NCBI GenBank assembly: GCA_019634925.1
Contig: JAHCAL010000001.1
Location: 682,001 to 746,000 of the forward strand
DNA length: 64,000 nucleotides
DNA from: Pseudomonadales bacterium
GTDB lineage: Bacteria > Pseudomonadota > Gammaproteobacteria > Pseudomonadales > Azotimanducaceae
Direction: 5' to 3'
Position 1 is the first letter of the stretch; each line of letters opens with the position of its first letter. The notes beneath the pieces are model-generated. The model worked only from the letters and a program-made list of their open reading frames with translations, was not told where the DNA came from and did not search any database. Positions 50,315-59,033 of this stretch are shown here, piece by piece. A program made the translations under genes and the position numbers.

Positions 50315-51733
50315 TCAGCCCGCCGCCGCCCGCCGGGCTGCGGCCGCACCGGCGATGCGTCCGAAGACGATTGCGTTGGCGATGGAGTTGCCGCCGCCTA
50401 TGTAGCGCTCGCCGAGCACGCCACCGGTGGTTTCGCCGGCAGCGAACAGGCCCGCTACGGGCTGGTCGTTCGTATCCAGCACGCGTGCATCCGTGTCGAT
50501 GCGGATGCCGGTGGACGTCAGGCAGATGATCGCCGGCAGGATCTCCACCGCATGGAACGGCGCCACCGCGATCGGCCGCAGGTCCGCGGCGTCCTTGAAG
50601 AACTCGCTGTCGCGCCCGCGCCGGACATCCTCGTTGTAACGTGCCACGGTAGCGGCGAGCGCGCCGGGCCGGATGCCGCAACGCCGCGCCAACTCCTCGA
50701 GAGTTGCGGCGGCGATCACCTTGCCCGTGCGGATCTGCGCGTCGAGCTCTTCGGCCACCCAGTTGAGGGGCAGCGCGCCGGATGCGAATGCATCCGCATA
50801 CGCGGGCGCCGGCCGTGCGCTGCGCTTTGCGTCGGCGTCGAATATCGCGAAGCAGGTACCGCCGGTCTGCGCGCCGACCACGCCGGCCATGACCGCATAT
50901 TCGGCGGTCTCGCGCACGAAGCGACGGCCCTCGCGGTTCACGTAGACCAGCCAGCCAGGCACGAATACCTCCAGAACTTTCCTGAAGTCCGGTGTGGTCA
51001 GGAGCAGGCCGCGGTCGTGGCCGACGATGTCGGCGCCTGCATCACTGGCCAGTATGATCCCGTCACCGACGCAGTGCGGGCTGCCGATGTACCAATTGGC
51101 CGCGCCGTGCCGGGCGGCCTCGGGGTAGTGCGTCCGCAGCATGCCGGGGCTGGCGCCGAACCCGCCGGTAGTCAGCACCACCGCCGCGGATCTGACGTCT
51201 GCGCCTGCCGACCGGATGCCATACACCTGCCGTCGCTGGTCCTGCAGCAGTCGTTCCACGCGATGCCGGGTGACCACCTCGATGGGCGAGCCGATTACTG
51301 CACGCTCGAGCGCACCAGCGATCGCCGCGCCATTGCCATGCGCGGCGTGGCCGCGCGCGACGCTCTCCACGCCGGACCGGTAGAGGTCTTCCGGCCGGAA
51401 CTCGACGCCGAGTTCCATGAGCCAGTGGAGTCCGGCGGCGGCTTCGTCGCAGAGCCTGCGTGCCAGAGACGCCTCGACCCGATACTGGTTCAGGGTCATG
51501 TAGTACTCGAACATCGCATCGGCCGTATCGTCGACGATGCCGGCGTCGGCCTGCACCCTGGTGCCTGCCGCGTAGTAGACACCGCCGGACAGGGCGGTCG
51601 ATCCGCCGAGCCTGGCATCGGCTTCGACCAGCATGACCGATGCGCCCGCTTGCGCGGCGGTGATCGCGGCTGCCATGCCCGCGCCACCACCGCCGACCAC
51701 GATCACGTCGACATCCCGCTCCGTTGTGTTCAA
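50315..51733 (-). CDS. FAD-dependent dehydrogenase, fumarate reductase/3-ketosteroid delta-1-dehydrogenase type
   Basis: 472 residues if TTG 51733 is the start (GGGGA eight bases upstream); no ATG precedes the FAD fold. The dinucleotide motif GGGGAG lies at 14-19, with LVEADARLGGSTALSGG after it. VVLTTGGFGASPGML and the end GLFAAGETTGGVLGERYIGGGNSIANAIVFGRIAGAAA are signatures of this flavoprotein family (KstD, UrdA, fumarate reductase-like). It would oxidise or reduce a C-C bond next to a carbonyl. It probably follows the DUF3237 gene 43 bases upstream. Confidence 0.9.
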   Translation of the reverse strand: MNTTERDVDVIVVGGGGAGMAAAITAAQAGASVMLVEADARLGGSTALSGGVYYAAGTRVQADAGIVDDTADAMFEYYMTLNQYRVEASLARRLCDEAAAGLHWLMELGVEFRPEDLYRSGVESVARGHAAHGNGAAIAGALERAVIGSPIEVVTRHRVERLLQDQRRQVYGIRSAGADVRSAAVVLTTGGFGASPGMLRTHYPEAARHGAANWYIGSPHCVGDGIILASDAGADIVGHDRGLLLTTPDFRKVLEVFVPGWLVYVNREGRRFVRETAEYAVMAGVVGAQTGGTCFAIFDADAKRSARPAPAYADAFASGALPLNWVAEELDAQIRTGKVIAAATLEELARRCGIRPGALAATVARYNEDVRRGRDSEFFKDAADLRPIAVAPFHAVEILPAIICLTSTGIRIDTDARVLDTNDQPVAGLFAAGETTGGVLGERYIGGGNSIANAIVFGRIAGAAAARRAAAG

Positions 51734-51776
51734 TGCGTCGATCCCCGCTGCCTGAAGTTGATTGTTGTGCGGCTGG

Positions 51777-52232
51777 TCAGCCCGGCAGAAGCTCGAAGAC
51801 GCGGTATTCCACGGCGCCGGGCCGCAGGCGCCCTTCGCCAACGGCCAGCCGATGGTTGAGCCAGCGGTAGTCCGGATGACCGGTCTCGAAGCGCAGCTGG
51901 GTGACGAAATACGCGTCGCCGAACTCGGTCGCACCGCGCTCGGCGAACGCGCGCCCGATCGTGGCGTTCTGCTCGAGGAGCCCGAGGTACTGCACGTAGA
52001 TGTTGGCGCCGTCGTGCGTGGTGAGCACCAGCCGCACGTCGACACGGCCGTAGCCGTGCGGGTCGATGACGACCCAGTCGGCGCCGCTCGCCTGCACTTT
52101 GCCGTGCAGTCTGGCGCCTTCGAAGTGTCCGCCGGTTACGTTCGCGACGACCCGGTTCCCGGTGCCGCCGTCGCCCACGGGGAGGTTGGTACCGATCGTG
52201 GCGGTGAGCAGCATCATGGGTTCGAGGCGCAT
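51777..52232 (-). CDS. DUF3237 family protein
   Basis: 151 residues from ATG at 52232, with GGGGAGAA eight bases upstream. The sequence MRLEPMMLLTATIGTNLPVGDGGTGNRVVANVTGGHFEGARLHGKVQASGADWVVIDPHGYGRVDVRLVLTTHDGANIYVQYLGLLE is a typical DUF3237 beta-barrel, and the end DYRWLNHRLAVGEGRLRPGAVEYRVFELLPG agrees. Members are often found near flavoproteins and aromatic or steroid catabolism genes; the chemistry is not known to me. Between the FAD dehydrogenase and the acylase, same strand. Confidence 0.85.
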   Translation of the reverse strand: MRLEPMMLLTATIGTNLPVGDGGTGNRVVANVTGGHFEGARLHGKVQASGADWVVIDPHGYGRVDVRLVLTTHDGANIYVQYLGLLEQNATIGRAFAERGATEFGDAYFVTQLRFETGHPDYRWLNHRLAVGEGRLRPGAVEYRVFELLPG

Positions 52233-52363
52233 GGGTCGGATTCTCCCCGTTTGGTTTCGGGAGCAGAGTCTATGCGCAGGCCGTGCAGCCGGCGAATCCG
52301 GTGTGCGGGAACCGGCTCGCATGCAGGTGTCGCGACGCAGCCGTGCGCCAGGCGTGACCGGCG

Positions 52364-54499
52364 TTACCTCCGGTAGGTGAGCACCTCGCTGCGGGCCAGG
52401 TTGGCCTCGATGTCGCTGCGTTCTCGCCATACCGGCCGCAGCTCCTTGGCCGAGTACAGCGACAGCTGATCGCCGTTGTGCGTCGAGTCCGTTGCGCTCG
52501 CATTGCCGTAGGACACTATTGCGCGGGCCTGGACAGGCTCCGAGAACTCCACGACGAGGACCAGTGAGTCACCCGCGAAGGCCTTGAACCCGCCTTCTTC
52601 GGCAGGCAGAAAGTTGGTGACGCGGAATGATCCGAGGGAGCCCGCCGCACCATTGGCCGGAAGGTCGACGCCGCCATCCCAGCGCAGCCGGTAGACGTCC
52701 CCGTAAGCCACATCCAGCCGATCATGGGCCTCGAGCATCTGCGCGGCGACGGAGTCCAGGAGGCTTGCGGCATGTTCGTGGTCGCGCAGCCCATAGGGCG
52801 TGCTCAACGGCTGATCGCGATCCCAGTCCACCCGGAACGCCGTGCTGGCTGACTCGTCAGTGCCGAATCCCATCTGCTCCGCCCAGGCGACGAAGAGCAC
52901 GGCGCCGCGACTGTCGGTATCGGTGCTGCGATCCCAGGCCTGCAGAACGTCCAGCGCCGCCTGTGCGCGCGCCGTGCCGTGACGCGCCACGGCCTCCCCG
53001 AGGTCTGCGAGCACCCGGTCGGCGAGTTCGAGGTGGGTGGAGTGCTTGTAGGCTTCGACGTCGGCGAAGGTCAGCGTGGGTCGCTCGGTCAGCATTTCGA
53101 TGGAACGTTGCGCGCGCAGACTGATTCGGGAAGGCGAGAGGACCTGCGGATAGTCCTGCGGATGAATGCTGAACGGAACCGTTGCCGACCAGGGCGGGTC
53201 ATTGGCGTTCTGCAGCCAGCCGCTGGATGGATTGGCAAGCTGCGGCAATTCCTCGAATGCCAGCGTGTCATCCCACAGCGTTGCCGCCGAGTCCCCTGGG
53301 ACGATGCCGCGCCAGAATTCCGAATCGCCGCTGGTGCGGCGTGGAATCATGCCGTTGGCGACGTAGTAGATATCGCCGTGCCGGTCGGCATACAGGAGGT
53401 TGCTCTTCGGCATCTGCAGATTTGCCACCACGGCCCGGAATTCGTCGAGCGAGCGGCTGCGGCCCATGCGCCACAGCTGTTCGAGCTGATGCGACTGGCG
53501 GTAGTCGGCCAGGCGAACCGCGAGCGCCTTGCCGTTCCGTTCGGCGAGGACGGGGCCGTGCACCGACCACTTGATCTCGATCGGGCGGTCTTCGATGGTG
53601 CCATCGTCATTGCGGACTCGAATGATTCGATCGAAACGCTCGAACGGCCGGGAGCCATCGTCCCAGCGATAACCAACGTCATTCAGGGACAGCTCGTAGA
53701 GGTCGACACTATCCAGTGTGTTCACGGTACCGGAGTAGCCCATGTGGTCGTTGAAGCCGCCGCCGACACCGGGCAGCCCGATCTGCATGCCTCCATAAAA
53801 GTTGTTGGCCGGCGTCCATGCCTGGATTTCCATGACGCGGAACAATCCGCCGTGGCCGAGTTCGCCCCAGGGAATATGCGGATTCGCCACCAGCATCGCA
53901 TTGCCGGTGGCGGACTTCGATGGAGCGATCGCCCAGGCGTTCGACGCGCGGCTCTGCCATTCCGCGGTGGTGCTTTGCATGCTGGCGAATGCGAACGGCA
54001 GTACGCCGGCTCGTTGCTGGTGAGCGAACAGATCGACCACCGTGACCGGCAGGACCACGCGCTGCTCCGCCGGCACCCGATCCTGGTGACGGGCGGCAAA
54101 GTCGTTGACGCCCGCGACGAACGCTTCCAGCAGGCGCATGAAGTCGGGGTCCTGCAGCGCGACCCAGCTCTGTGCCCGCTCGACGATGCGTAGCTGGTGT
54201 ACCTGGATATCCGATTGGATGTGCGCCGCGCCCCAGTACTCGGCGGCACGCCCCCTGGCCTGGCCGTAAAGGCGCAGCAGGATCTCCGGATTGTTGTGCA
54301 TCTGCGTCCATCCGAGGCCGTAGTAGAGGCTCTCGTCGTCGGTGGCGAAAATGTGCGGAACGCCCCAGGTGTCCCAGAGAATCTCGAGTTTCCCCTCCGA
54401 GGGTTGTGTCGAGGAAGTACAGGCGCTGGCCAGGCACGCGCATAACAGCAGGATGTACGCCCGCGCTGCCGGAAGTGGCCGTCGTCTGTTTCCGCTCAT
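52364..54499 (-). CDS. Penicillin acylase family lipoprotein (Ntn hydrolase, N-acyl amidase)
   Basis: 711 residues from ATG at 54499. The lipobox is CLASAC (Cys27), so the enzyme is membrane-tethered in the periplasm. The alpha part is about 28-185. The new N-terminus after autocleavage would be Ser186 in SRASNAWAIAPSKSATGNAM, followed by LVANPHIPWG, both family hallmarks. Later motifs include YADRHGDIYYVANGMIPRR. The family hydrolyses amides: penicillins, N-acyl homoserine lactones, N-acyl amino acids. Its ATG overlaps the stop of the upstream serine hydrolase (ATGA), so the two are translationally coupled. Confidence 0.93.
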   Translation of the reverse strand: MSGNRRRPLPAARAYILLLCACLASACTSSTQPSEGKLEILWDTWGVPHIFATDDESLYYGLGWTQMHNNPEILLRLYGQARGRAAEYWGAAHIQSDIQVHQLRIVERAQSWVALQDPDFMRLLEAFVAGVNDFAARHQDRVPAEQRVVLPVTVVDLFAHQQRAGVLPFAFASMQSTTAEWQSRASNAWAIAPSKSATGNAMLVANPHIPWGELGHGGLFRVMEIQAWTPANNFYGGMQIGLPGVGGGFNDHMGYSGTVNTLDSVDLYELSLNDVGYRWDDGSRPFERFDRIIRVRNDDGTIEDRPIEIKWSVHGPVLAERNGKALAVRLADYRQSHQLEQLWRMGRSRSLDEFRAVVANLQMPKSNLLYADRHGDIYYVANGMIPRRTSGDSEFWRGIVPGDSAATLWDDTLAFEELPQLANPSSGWLQNANDPPWSATVPFSIHPQDYPQVLSPSRISLRAQRSIEMLTERPTLTFADVEAYKHSTHLELADRVLADLGEAVARHGTARAQAALDVLQAWDRSTDTDSRGAVLFVAWAEQMGFGTDESASTAFRVDWDRDQPLSTPYGLRDHEHAASLLDSVAAQMLEAHDRLDVAYGDVYRLRWDGGVDLPANGAAGSLGSFRVTNFLPAEEGGFKAFAGDSLVLVVEFSEPVQARAIVSYGNASATDSTHNGDQLSLYSAKELRPVWRERSDIEANLARSEVLTYRR

Positions 54500-55938
54500 G
54501 TCTGATCCTGCGTTGGAGGCGTGGAAATCACCGGGGCGACGGATTGCATGGCATCGATCACCAGATCCTGCAGATCCCAGTTGTCGAACTCGCTCAGCCC
54601 CAGCCGCACCACCACGAGATCGTGGGACGGCACCATGACCACGTGCTGCTGCTGGTGTCCGAGCATGGCGAACACGTCGTGGGGCAATCGCGGCCAGCGC
54701 CGCACGTCGGGGTCGGCGCCACTGTTGAGCCAGATCTGGTAACCGTACGAGAGCGCGGGAGGTGCTTGCGGTGTCGGCGTCAGGGTCTGTTGCACCCAGC
54801 CCTCGGGAAGGATCCGGCGACCGTTCCAGACGCCATCGCGCAGGTACAGGAGCCCGAAACGTGCATAGTCCCGTGCGCTGGCGAACACCAGTGAACCACC
54901 GATGAAGTGGCCGAGTCCGTCCACCTCGAGCACGGCGGTGCGCATGCCGAGCGGGTCGAACAGCGCGCGGCGCGGAAACGCGAAACGCTCGGGCATGGAG
55001 TGCCCGGCAGCCTCGGCGACGATGCGACCGAGGATGTTCGACGTGCCGGTGGAGTATTGCCAGTGGGTGGCAGGCGTCGCGACCAGGGGCTTGGCGGCAG
55101 CGAAACCAGCCAGGTCACCACTGGCAAACATCAGGGTGATGTCCGAACGAATCTTCGTATAGTTCTCGTCGAACTCGAGGCCGCTGCGCATGCGCAGCAG
55201 ATCTTCCAGGGTGATGCGCGCACGCGGGTCGCTCATCCCTTGCCATTCGGCGATCGGCGCGGGGGCGGAAGTGTCGAGGCGACCTTGCCCGACAAGGATT
55301 CCGACCAGTGCGCCGATGACGGTCTTGGCCATGGAATTGGAGAGATGGCCGGTATGCGGGCCGAACCCCTCCGCATAGCGTTCGGCGACGATCCGGTCCT
55401 GATGCACGACGACGACCGCTCGGGTGTTGCGCGGCCTTTCCGGATCCGGCTCGCTGAATGCGCGCGTCATGGCATCGGCAAGACGGGATGCGTCGACTCC
55501 GGGCGGCAGGTCGCCTGGCACCACCACTTCACCCGCTGGCCAGCGCTCGTCGCCAGCGGGCAGCGGCAGTGCGTCCAGACCGATGCCCTGCGAACGCAGT
55601 TCTGCAAGCGTGATGCCCTGATCCGGTGTGCAGCCGATGCCGGTTCGGTATATCGCGGTGTGCGGCCAGAGGCCGAACAGGGTGGCGCGTGCCGCCTTCG
55701 AGTCGTGATCCACTTCGACCCGGGCAAGCGCCAGGAACCGGCCAGGACTGGTCAGCCGTTCCAGCTCCTGGCTGCGTACCCAATGCTCATCGCGGCCGGC
55801 CGCGAACACCGAACTGCACACCAGCCTGGCTGCACCGCCCGTATATACGCTCGCTGCCGGAGCCAGGACGACGATATAACCGTACGTGGCGGCAGCGGCG
55901 AGCAGGACAACGAGCAGCAGGCGGACGATGGATCTCAC
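54496..55938 (-). CDS. Membrane-anchored serine hydrolase, beta-lactamase/class C family
   Basis: 480 residues from GTG at 55938, which overlaps the stop of the preceding acyl-CoA dehydrogenase (GTGA). An N-terminal hydrophobic segment (RLLLVVLLAAAATYGYIVVL) anchors it. A family-specific domain of about 130 residues precedes the hydrolase fold. The catalytic SxxK is Ser202-M-A-K205, the Tyr motif is YSTGTSN, and the late FAMLGHQQQHVVMVP carries the H-x-Q loop. This branch (nylon-oligomer-hydrolase-like, EstB-like) contains amidases and esterases more often than true beta-lactamases. Coupled to the acylase downstream. Confidence 0.9.
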   Translation of the reverse strand: MRSIVRLLLVVLLAAAATYGYIVVLAPAASVYTGGAARLVCSSVFAAGRDEHWVRSQELERLTSPGRFLALARVEVDHDSKAARATLFGLWPHTAIYRTGIGCTPDQGITLAELRSQGIGLDALPLPAGDERWPAGEVVVPGDLPPGVDASRLADAMTRAFSEPDPERPRNTRAVVVVHQDRIVAERYAEGFGPHTGHLSNSMAKTVIGALVGILVGQGRLDTSAPAPIAEWQGMSDPRARITLEDLLRMRSGLEFDENYTKIRSDITLMFASGDLAGFAAAKPLVATPATHWQYSTGTSNILGRIVAEAAGHSMPERFAFPRRALFDPLGMRTAVLEVDGLGHFIGGSLVFASARDYARFGLLYLRDGVWNGRRILPEGWVQQTLTPTPQAPPALSYGYQIWLNSGADPDVRRWPRLPHDVFAMLGHQQQHVVMVPSHDLVVVRLGLSEFDNWDLQDLVIDAMQSVAPVISTPPTQDQT

Positions 55939-57083
55939 AACGTCCTGGCGATGATTTCTTTCATGATCTCGTTGCTGCCGCCGTAGATCTTCGAGATTCT
56001 TGCGTCGAGCCACATGTTGGCGATCGGGTAGTCGAGCATGTAGCCGTAGCCCCCGTGGAGCTGAACGCATTCATCGACGATGGCGCACTGCTGCTCGGTG
56101 GACCACCACTTGAGCATGGCCGCGGTCTGCGCATCCAGTTGCCCATTCATGAAATCCCGGATGCAGCGGTCGAGAAACACCCGCAGGACCGTCGCTTCGG
56201 TGCTGGCTTCCGCCAGCTTGAACCGGGAGTTCTGAAAGTCGATTACGCGCTGGCCGAATGCCTTGCGCTGCTTGACGTATTCGATGGTCAGTTCCAGCGC
56301 GCGCTCGATGAATACCACCGCCCCCACGCCGGTCATCAGGCGTTCTTCCACCAGGCGATCCATGAGCTGGCCGAATCCGCGGCCCTCGGTGCCGCCCAGC
56401 AGGGCGGATACCGGTACCCGAACGTCGTCAAAAAACAGCTCCGCCGTGTCGGCGGAATGTTGCCCCAGTTTTTCCAGGTGCCGGCCACGGCGGAAGCCCA
56501 CAGCCCCCGCAGTCTCGAAGAGTATCAGGCTGATCTTGCGGTCGTCCGGGGCAGGGCCGGTTTTGGCCGCCAGTACGATGACATCCGCCATATGGCCGTG
56601 GCTGATGAAGGTCTTCTGGCCGTTGATCACGTACTCGTCGCCGTCCCGACGGGCCCGCGTACCGATCGCCTGGAGGTCGCTGCCTGCGCCTGGCTCGGTC
56701 ATGCCGATTGCGCCGACCATTTCGCCCGTCGCCATCCTGGGCAGCAGCGTTGCCTTCTGCTGTTCGGTGCCGTAGCACGCCACATACGGCGCGACCACAT
56801 CGTTGTGCAGCGAGAGCATCGGAGCGACCACGCCCGCGCGCACCTGCTCCTCCATCAGGACGATGCTGTACAGCGTGTCGCCGCCGCCACCGCTATACTC
56901 GGCGGGTATCGTGGGGCAGAGCAGGCCCAGTTCGCCGGCCCGATTCCAGATGCCGCGCGGAACCTGGCCAGCTTCGGCCCAGTCGCCCTGGTGCGGGGCG
57001 CACTCGGACGTGAAGAAACGCCGCGCCGTCCGCCGGAACATTTCATGTTCCTCGGTGTAAGGCAGGCCGATGGCGTCGCTCAT
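55935..57083 (-). CDS. Acyl-CoA dehydrogenase, long-chain (ACADL)-like, first of a pair
   Basis: 382 residues from ATG at 57083. FAD/substrate motifs are GAIGMTEPGAGSDLQAIGT and VINGQKTFISHGHMADV; the C-terminal region is QLHGGYGYMLDYPIANMWLDARISKIYGGSNEIMKE. The MCAD base position (Y-E-G-T) is Gly here; like mammalian LCAD, the likely base is Glu in LVEERL of helix G. LCAD-type enzymes favour long or branched acyl-CoAs. It follows the second dehydrogenase by 13 bases and overlaps the next gene by four. Confidence 0.94.
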   Translation of the reverse strand: MSDAIGLPYTEEHEMFRRTARRFFTSECAPHQGDWAEAGQVPRGIWNRAGELGLLCPTIPAEYSGGGGDTLYSIVLMEEQVRAGVVAPMLSLHNDVVAPYVACYGTEQQKATLLPRMATGEMVGAIGMTEPGAGSDLQAIGTRARRDGDEYVINGQKTFISHGHMADVIVLAAKTGPAPDDRKISLILFETAGAVGFRRGRHLEKLGQHSADTAELFFDDVRVPVSALLGGTEGRGFGQLMDRLVEERLMTGVGAVVFIERALELTIEYVKQRKAFGQRVIDFQNSRFKLAEASTEATVLRVFLDRCIRDFMNGQLDAQTAAMLKWWSTEQQCAIVDECVQLHGGYGYMLDYPIANMWLDARISKIYGGSNEIMKEIIARTL

Positions 57084-57096
57084 GGTTCGTGTCTCC

Positions 57097-58239
57097 TCAG
57101 AGTGTCCGGCCTATGAGCTCTTTCATGATTTCGTTGGTGCCGCCCGCGATACGCGCCAGCCGTTGGTCCGCGTAGCGGCGTGCGATCGGATACTCGGTCA
57201 TGTAGCCGTAGCCGCCGTGGAGCTGCAGGCATTCGTCGAGTACCTCGTAGACCCGTTGCGAAGACCACCACTTGGCCATCGCTCCCTGTACCGTGTCGAA
57301 TCGACCGTCGATGAATGCGTCGATGCAGTGCTCGAGAAAATTGCGTGCCAGCACGGCCTTGGTCTTGCACTCGGCCAGTTTGAATCGTGTGTTCTGCAGG
57401 TCGATCAGTCGTTGACCGAAGACCTTGCGTTCACGGGTGTACGAGACGGTCTCTTCGATCGCGGATTCCATGTTGGCCACGGATGACATGGACATGATCA
57501 GTCGTTCTTCAGGCAGGCGCAGCATGAGCTGCTGGAAGCCCTTGCCTTCGACGCCGCCCAGCAGGTTGCGGCGCGGAATGCGGACGTCCTCGAAGAACAG
57601 CTCCACGGAGTCCTGTGCCTTGCACCCTACCTTGCGAAGTTTGCGACCGCGGGTGAATCCTTCGGCGCCTTCGGTCTCGAGCAAAAGGAGACTGATGCCC
57701 TTGGCGCCCTGTGCGGGATCGGTCTTCGCCGCCACGCAGATGAGGTCGGCGACGTGTCCGTTGCTGATGAATACTTTCTGACCGTTCAAGACGTAGCTGT
57801 CACCATCAGCGATCGCCGTGGTCCGTATCGCTTGCAGATCGCTACCGCCGCCAGGCTCGGTCATGGCGATTGCGGCGACGATCTCGCCTCGCGCCATGCG
57901 GGGCAGGTATCGGGCTTTCTGATCATCGGTGCCGTACAGCTCGATGTACGGCGCGATGATGTCGCTGTGCAGGTAGAACGTGAGCTCACTTGCCTGGGCT
58001 CGCGTCTGTTCCTCGATGACCACCAGGCAGTGGTACAGATCGCCGCCGCCACCTCCGTATTCGGTCGCGGTCTTGGTGCAGAGGAACCCCAATTCGCCCG
58101 CCCGTCGCCAGATCTCGCGCGGGACGTGTCCTTCCTTGCGGAAGTCGTTCCAGTGCGGGGCGATCTCGGTCTCGATGAAGCGGCGCACCGAGGTGCGGAA
58201 AGTCTCGTGGCCGTCGGTATAGTGCGGCGAGCGGATCAT
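57097..58239 (-). CDS. Acyl-CoA dehydrogenase, long-chain (ACADL)-like, second of a pair
   Basis: 380 residues from ATG at 58239 (GGAG upstream). Motifs are AAIAMTEPGGGSDLQAIRT, VLNGQKVFISNGHVADL, and QLHGGYGYMTEYPIARRYADQRLARIAGGTNEIMKE. As in its neighbour, the Y-E-G-T Glu is missing and Glu of LPEERL is the likely base. The two proteins are plainly paralogues. Adjacent pairs of acyl-CoA dehydrogenases form mixed tetramers in steroid side-chain breakdown, so a hetero-oligomer is possible. First gene of the acid-oxidation run after the TetR gene. Confidence 0.94.
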   Translation of the reverse strand: MIRSPHYTDGHETFRTSVRRFIETEIAPHWNDFRKEGHVPREIWRRAGELGFLCTKTATEYGGGGGDLYHCLVVIEEQTRAQASELTFYLHSDIIAPYIELYGTDDQKARYLPRMARGEIVAAIAMTEPGGGSDLQAIRTTAIADGDSYVLNGQKVFISNGHVADLICVAAKTDPAQGAKGISLLLLETEGAEGFTRGRKLRKVGCKAQDSVELFFEDVRIPRRNLLGGVEGKGFQQLMLRLPEERLIMSMSSVANMESAIEETVSYTRERKVFGQRLIDLQNTRFKLAECKTKAVLARNFLEHCIDAFIDGRFDTVQGAMAKWWSSQRVYEVLDECLQLHGGYGYMTEYPIARRYADQRLARIAGGTNEIMKELIGRTL

Positions 58240-58282
58240 GCGGCTGGCTCCAGGTTGCGGCCCGGTCGGAGACCCGGGTCGT

Positions 58283-58930
58283 TCAGGGCTGGCGGGCGGG
58301 TGTGTCTTGCGACCGGGGTTCCACGGCGCGTAGTGCAAAGTCGATCGCGCGACGTTTCAGCTCCTGTGGTGTGATCTCGCCCTCGCTGTGATACCAGTGG
58401 CAGATCCAGTTCAGTGCCCCGAACATGAACGCTGCAGTGGTCTTTGGATCGATCGTCGCGATCGACCCGTCCTCCATGCCTTCCCGCAATATGGTGCGCA
58501 GCAGGCTGTCGATCCGACGTCGACCGGCCACACACTGGTCGTAGGAGGCTTTTTCGAGGGGCTTGATGTCCGTCAGGACCAGGCAGGCGCCGAAATCGTC
58601 GATCAGCATGTCCACGTATCGGTCGATGAATGCGATCAGCTGCTCGCGGCCGGACCCGACCCTGCCGCGCATCGACTCGTCGTCGGTGATCGAGGCGATC
58701 GCGTGCACGTGGATTTCGAAAAGTATCTCTTCCTTGCTGTTGAAGTAGTGATACAGGGTCGCCTTGTTGAGGTTGAACTCCTTGGCGATGTCGGCGAGCG
58801 ATGTCTGGAAGTAGCCGCGCTGCGCGAAGGCCCGCGACGCGGCCTTGAGGACCGCATATCGCTTGAGCCGATGCTGTTCGGTGCGGTCCAGCCCGACATT
58901 GCGCCAGGGGGCTTCGGATTCTGTAGCCAA
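58283..58930 (-). CDS. TetR family transcriptional regulator
   Basis: 215 residues from TTG at 58930 with AGGACG upstream. The HTH reads VLKAASRAFAQRGYFQTSLADIAKEFNLNKATLYHYFNSKEEILFEI near 27-73. The C-terminal ligand domain (LIAFIDRYVDMLIDDFGACLVLTDIKPLEKASYDQC...) is in the size class of acyl-CoA-responsive regulators such as FadR/KstR-like proteins. It heads the minus-strand genes and is divergent from the acyl-CoA ligase; an inverted repeat between them is the likely operator. It probably represses the whole cluster until an acyl-CoA intermediate appears. Confidence 0.93.
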   Translation of the reverse strand: MATESEAPWRNVGLDRTEQHRLKRYAVLKAASRAFAQRGYFQTSLADIAKEFNLNKATLYHYFNSKEEILFEIHVHAIASITDDESMRGRVGSGREQLIAFIDRYVDMLIDDFGACLVLTDIKPLEKASYDQCVAGRRRIDSLLRTILREGMEDGSIATIDPKTTAAFMFGALNWICHWYHSEGEITPQELKRRAIDFALRAVEPRSQDTPARQP

Positions 58931-58982
58931 TGTTTCGCGTCCTGCTGCTGACTTGACTTTTCTTACCCTGGTCTAAAACATA

Positions 58983-58996
58983 CAACCCATCGGTTG
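58983..58996. promoter_or_regulatory. Likely TetR operator, inverted repeat CAACC-CATC-GGTTG
   Basis: A perfect five-base inverted repeat with a four-base spacer lies about midway in the 103-base divergent region. It follows a possible -35 (TTGACT at 58953) and comes 37 bases before the acyl-CoA ligase start. Binding here would block the ligase promoter. Assignment is inference. Confidence 0.45.
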
Positions 58997-59033
58997 GCTA
59001 AGCAACTATTCATTCGAACGAGGGGTTCTGCAC

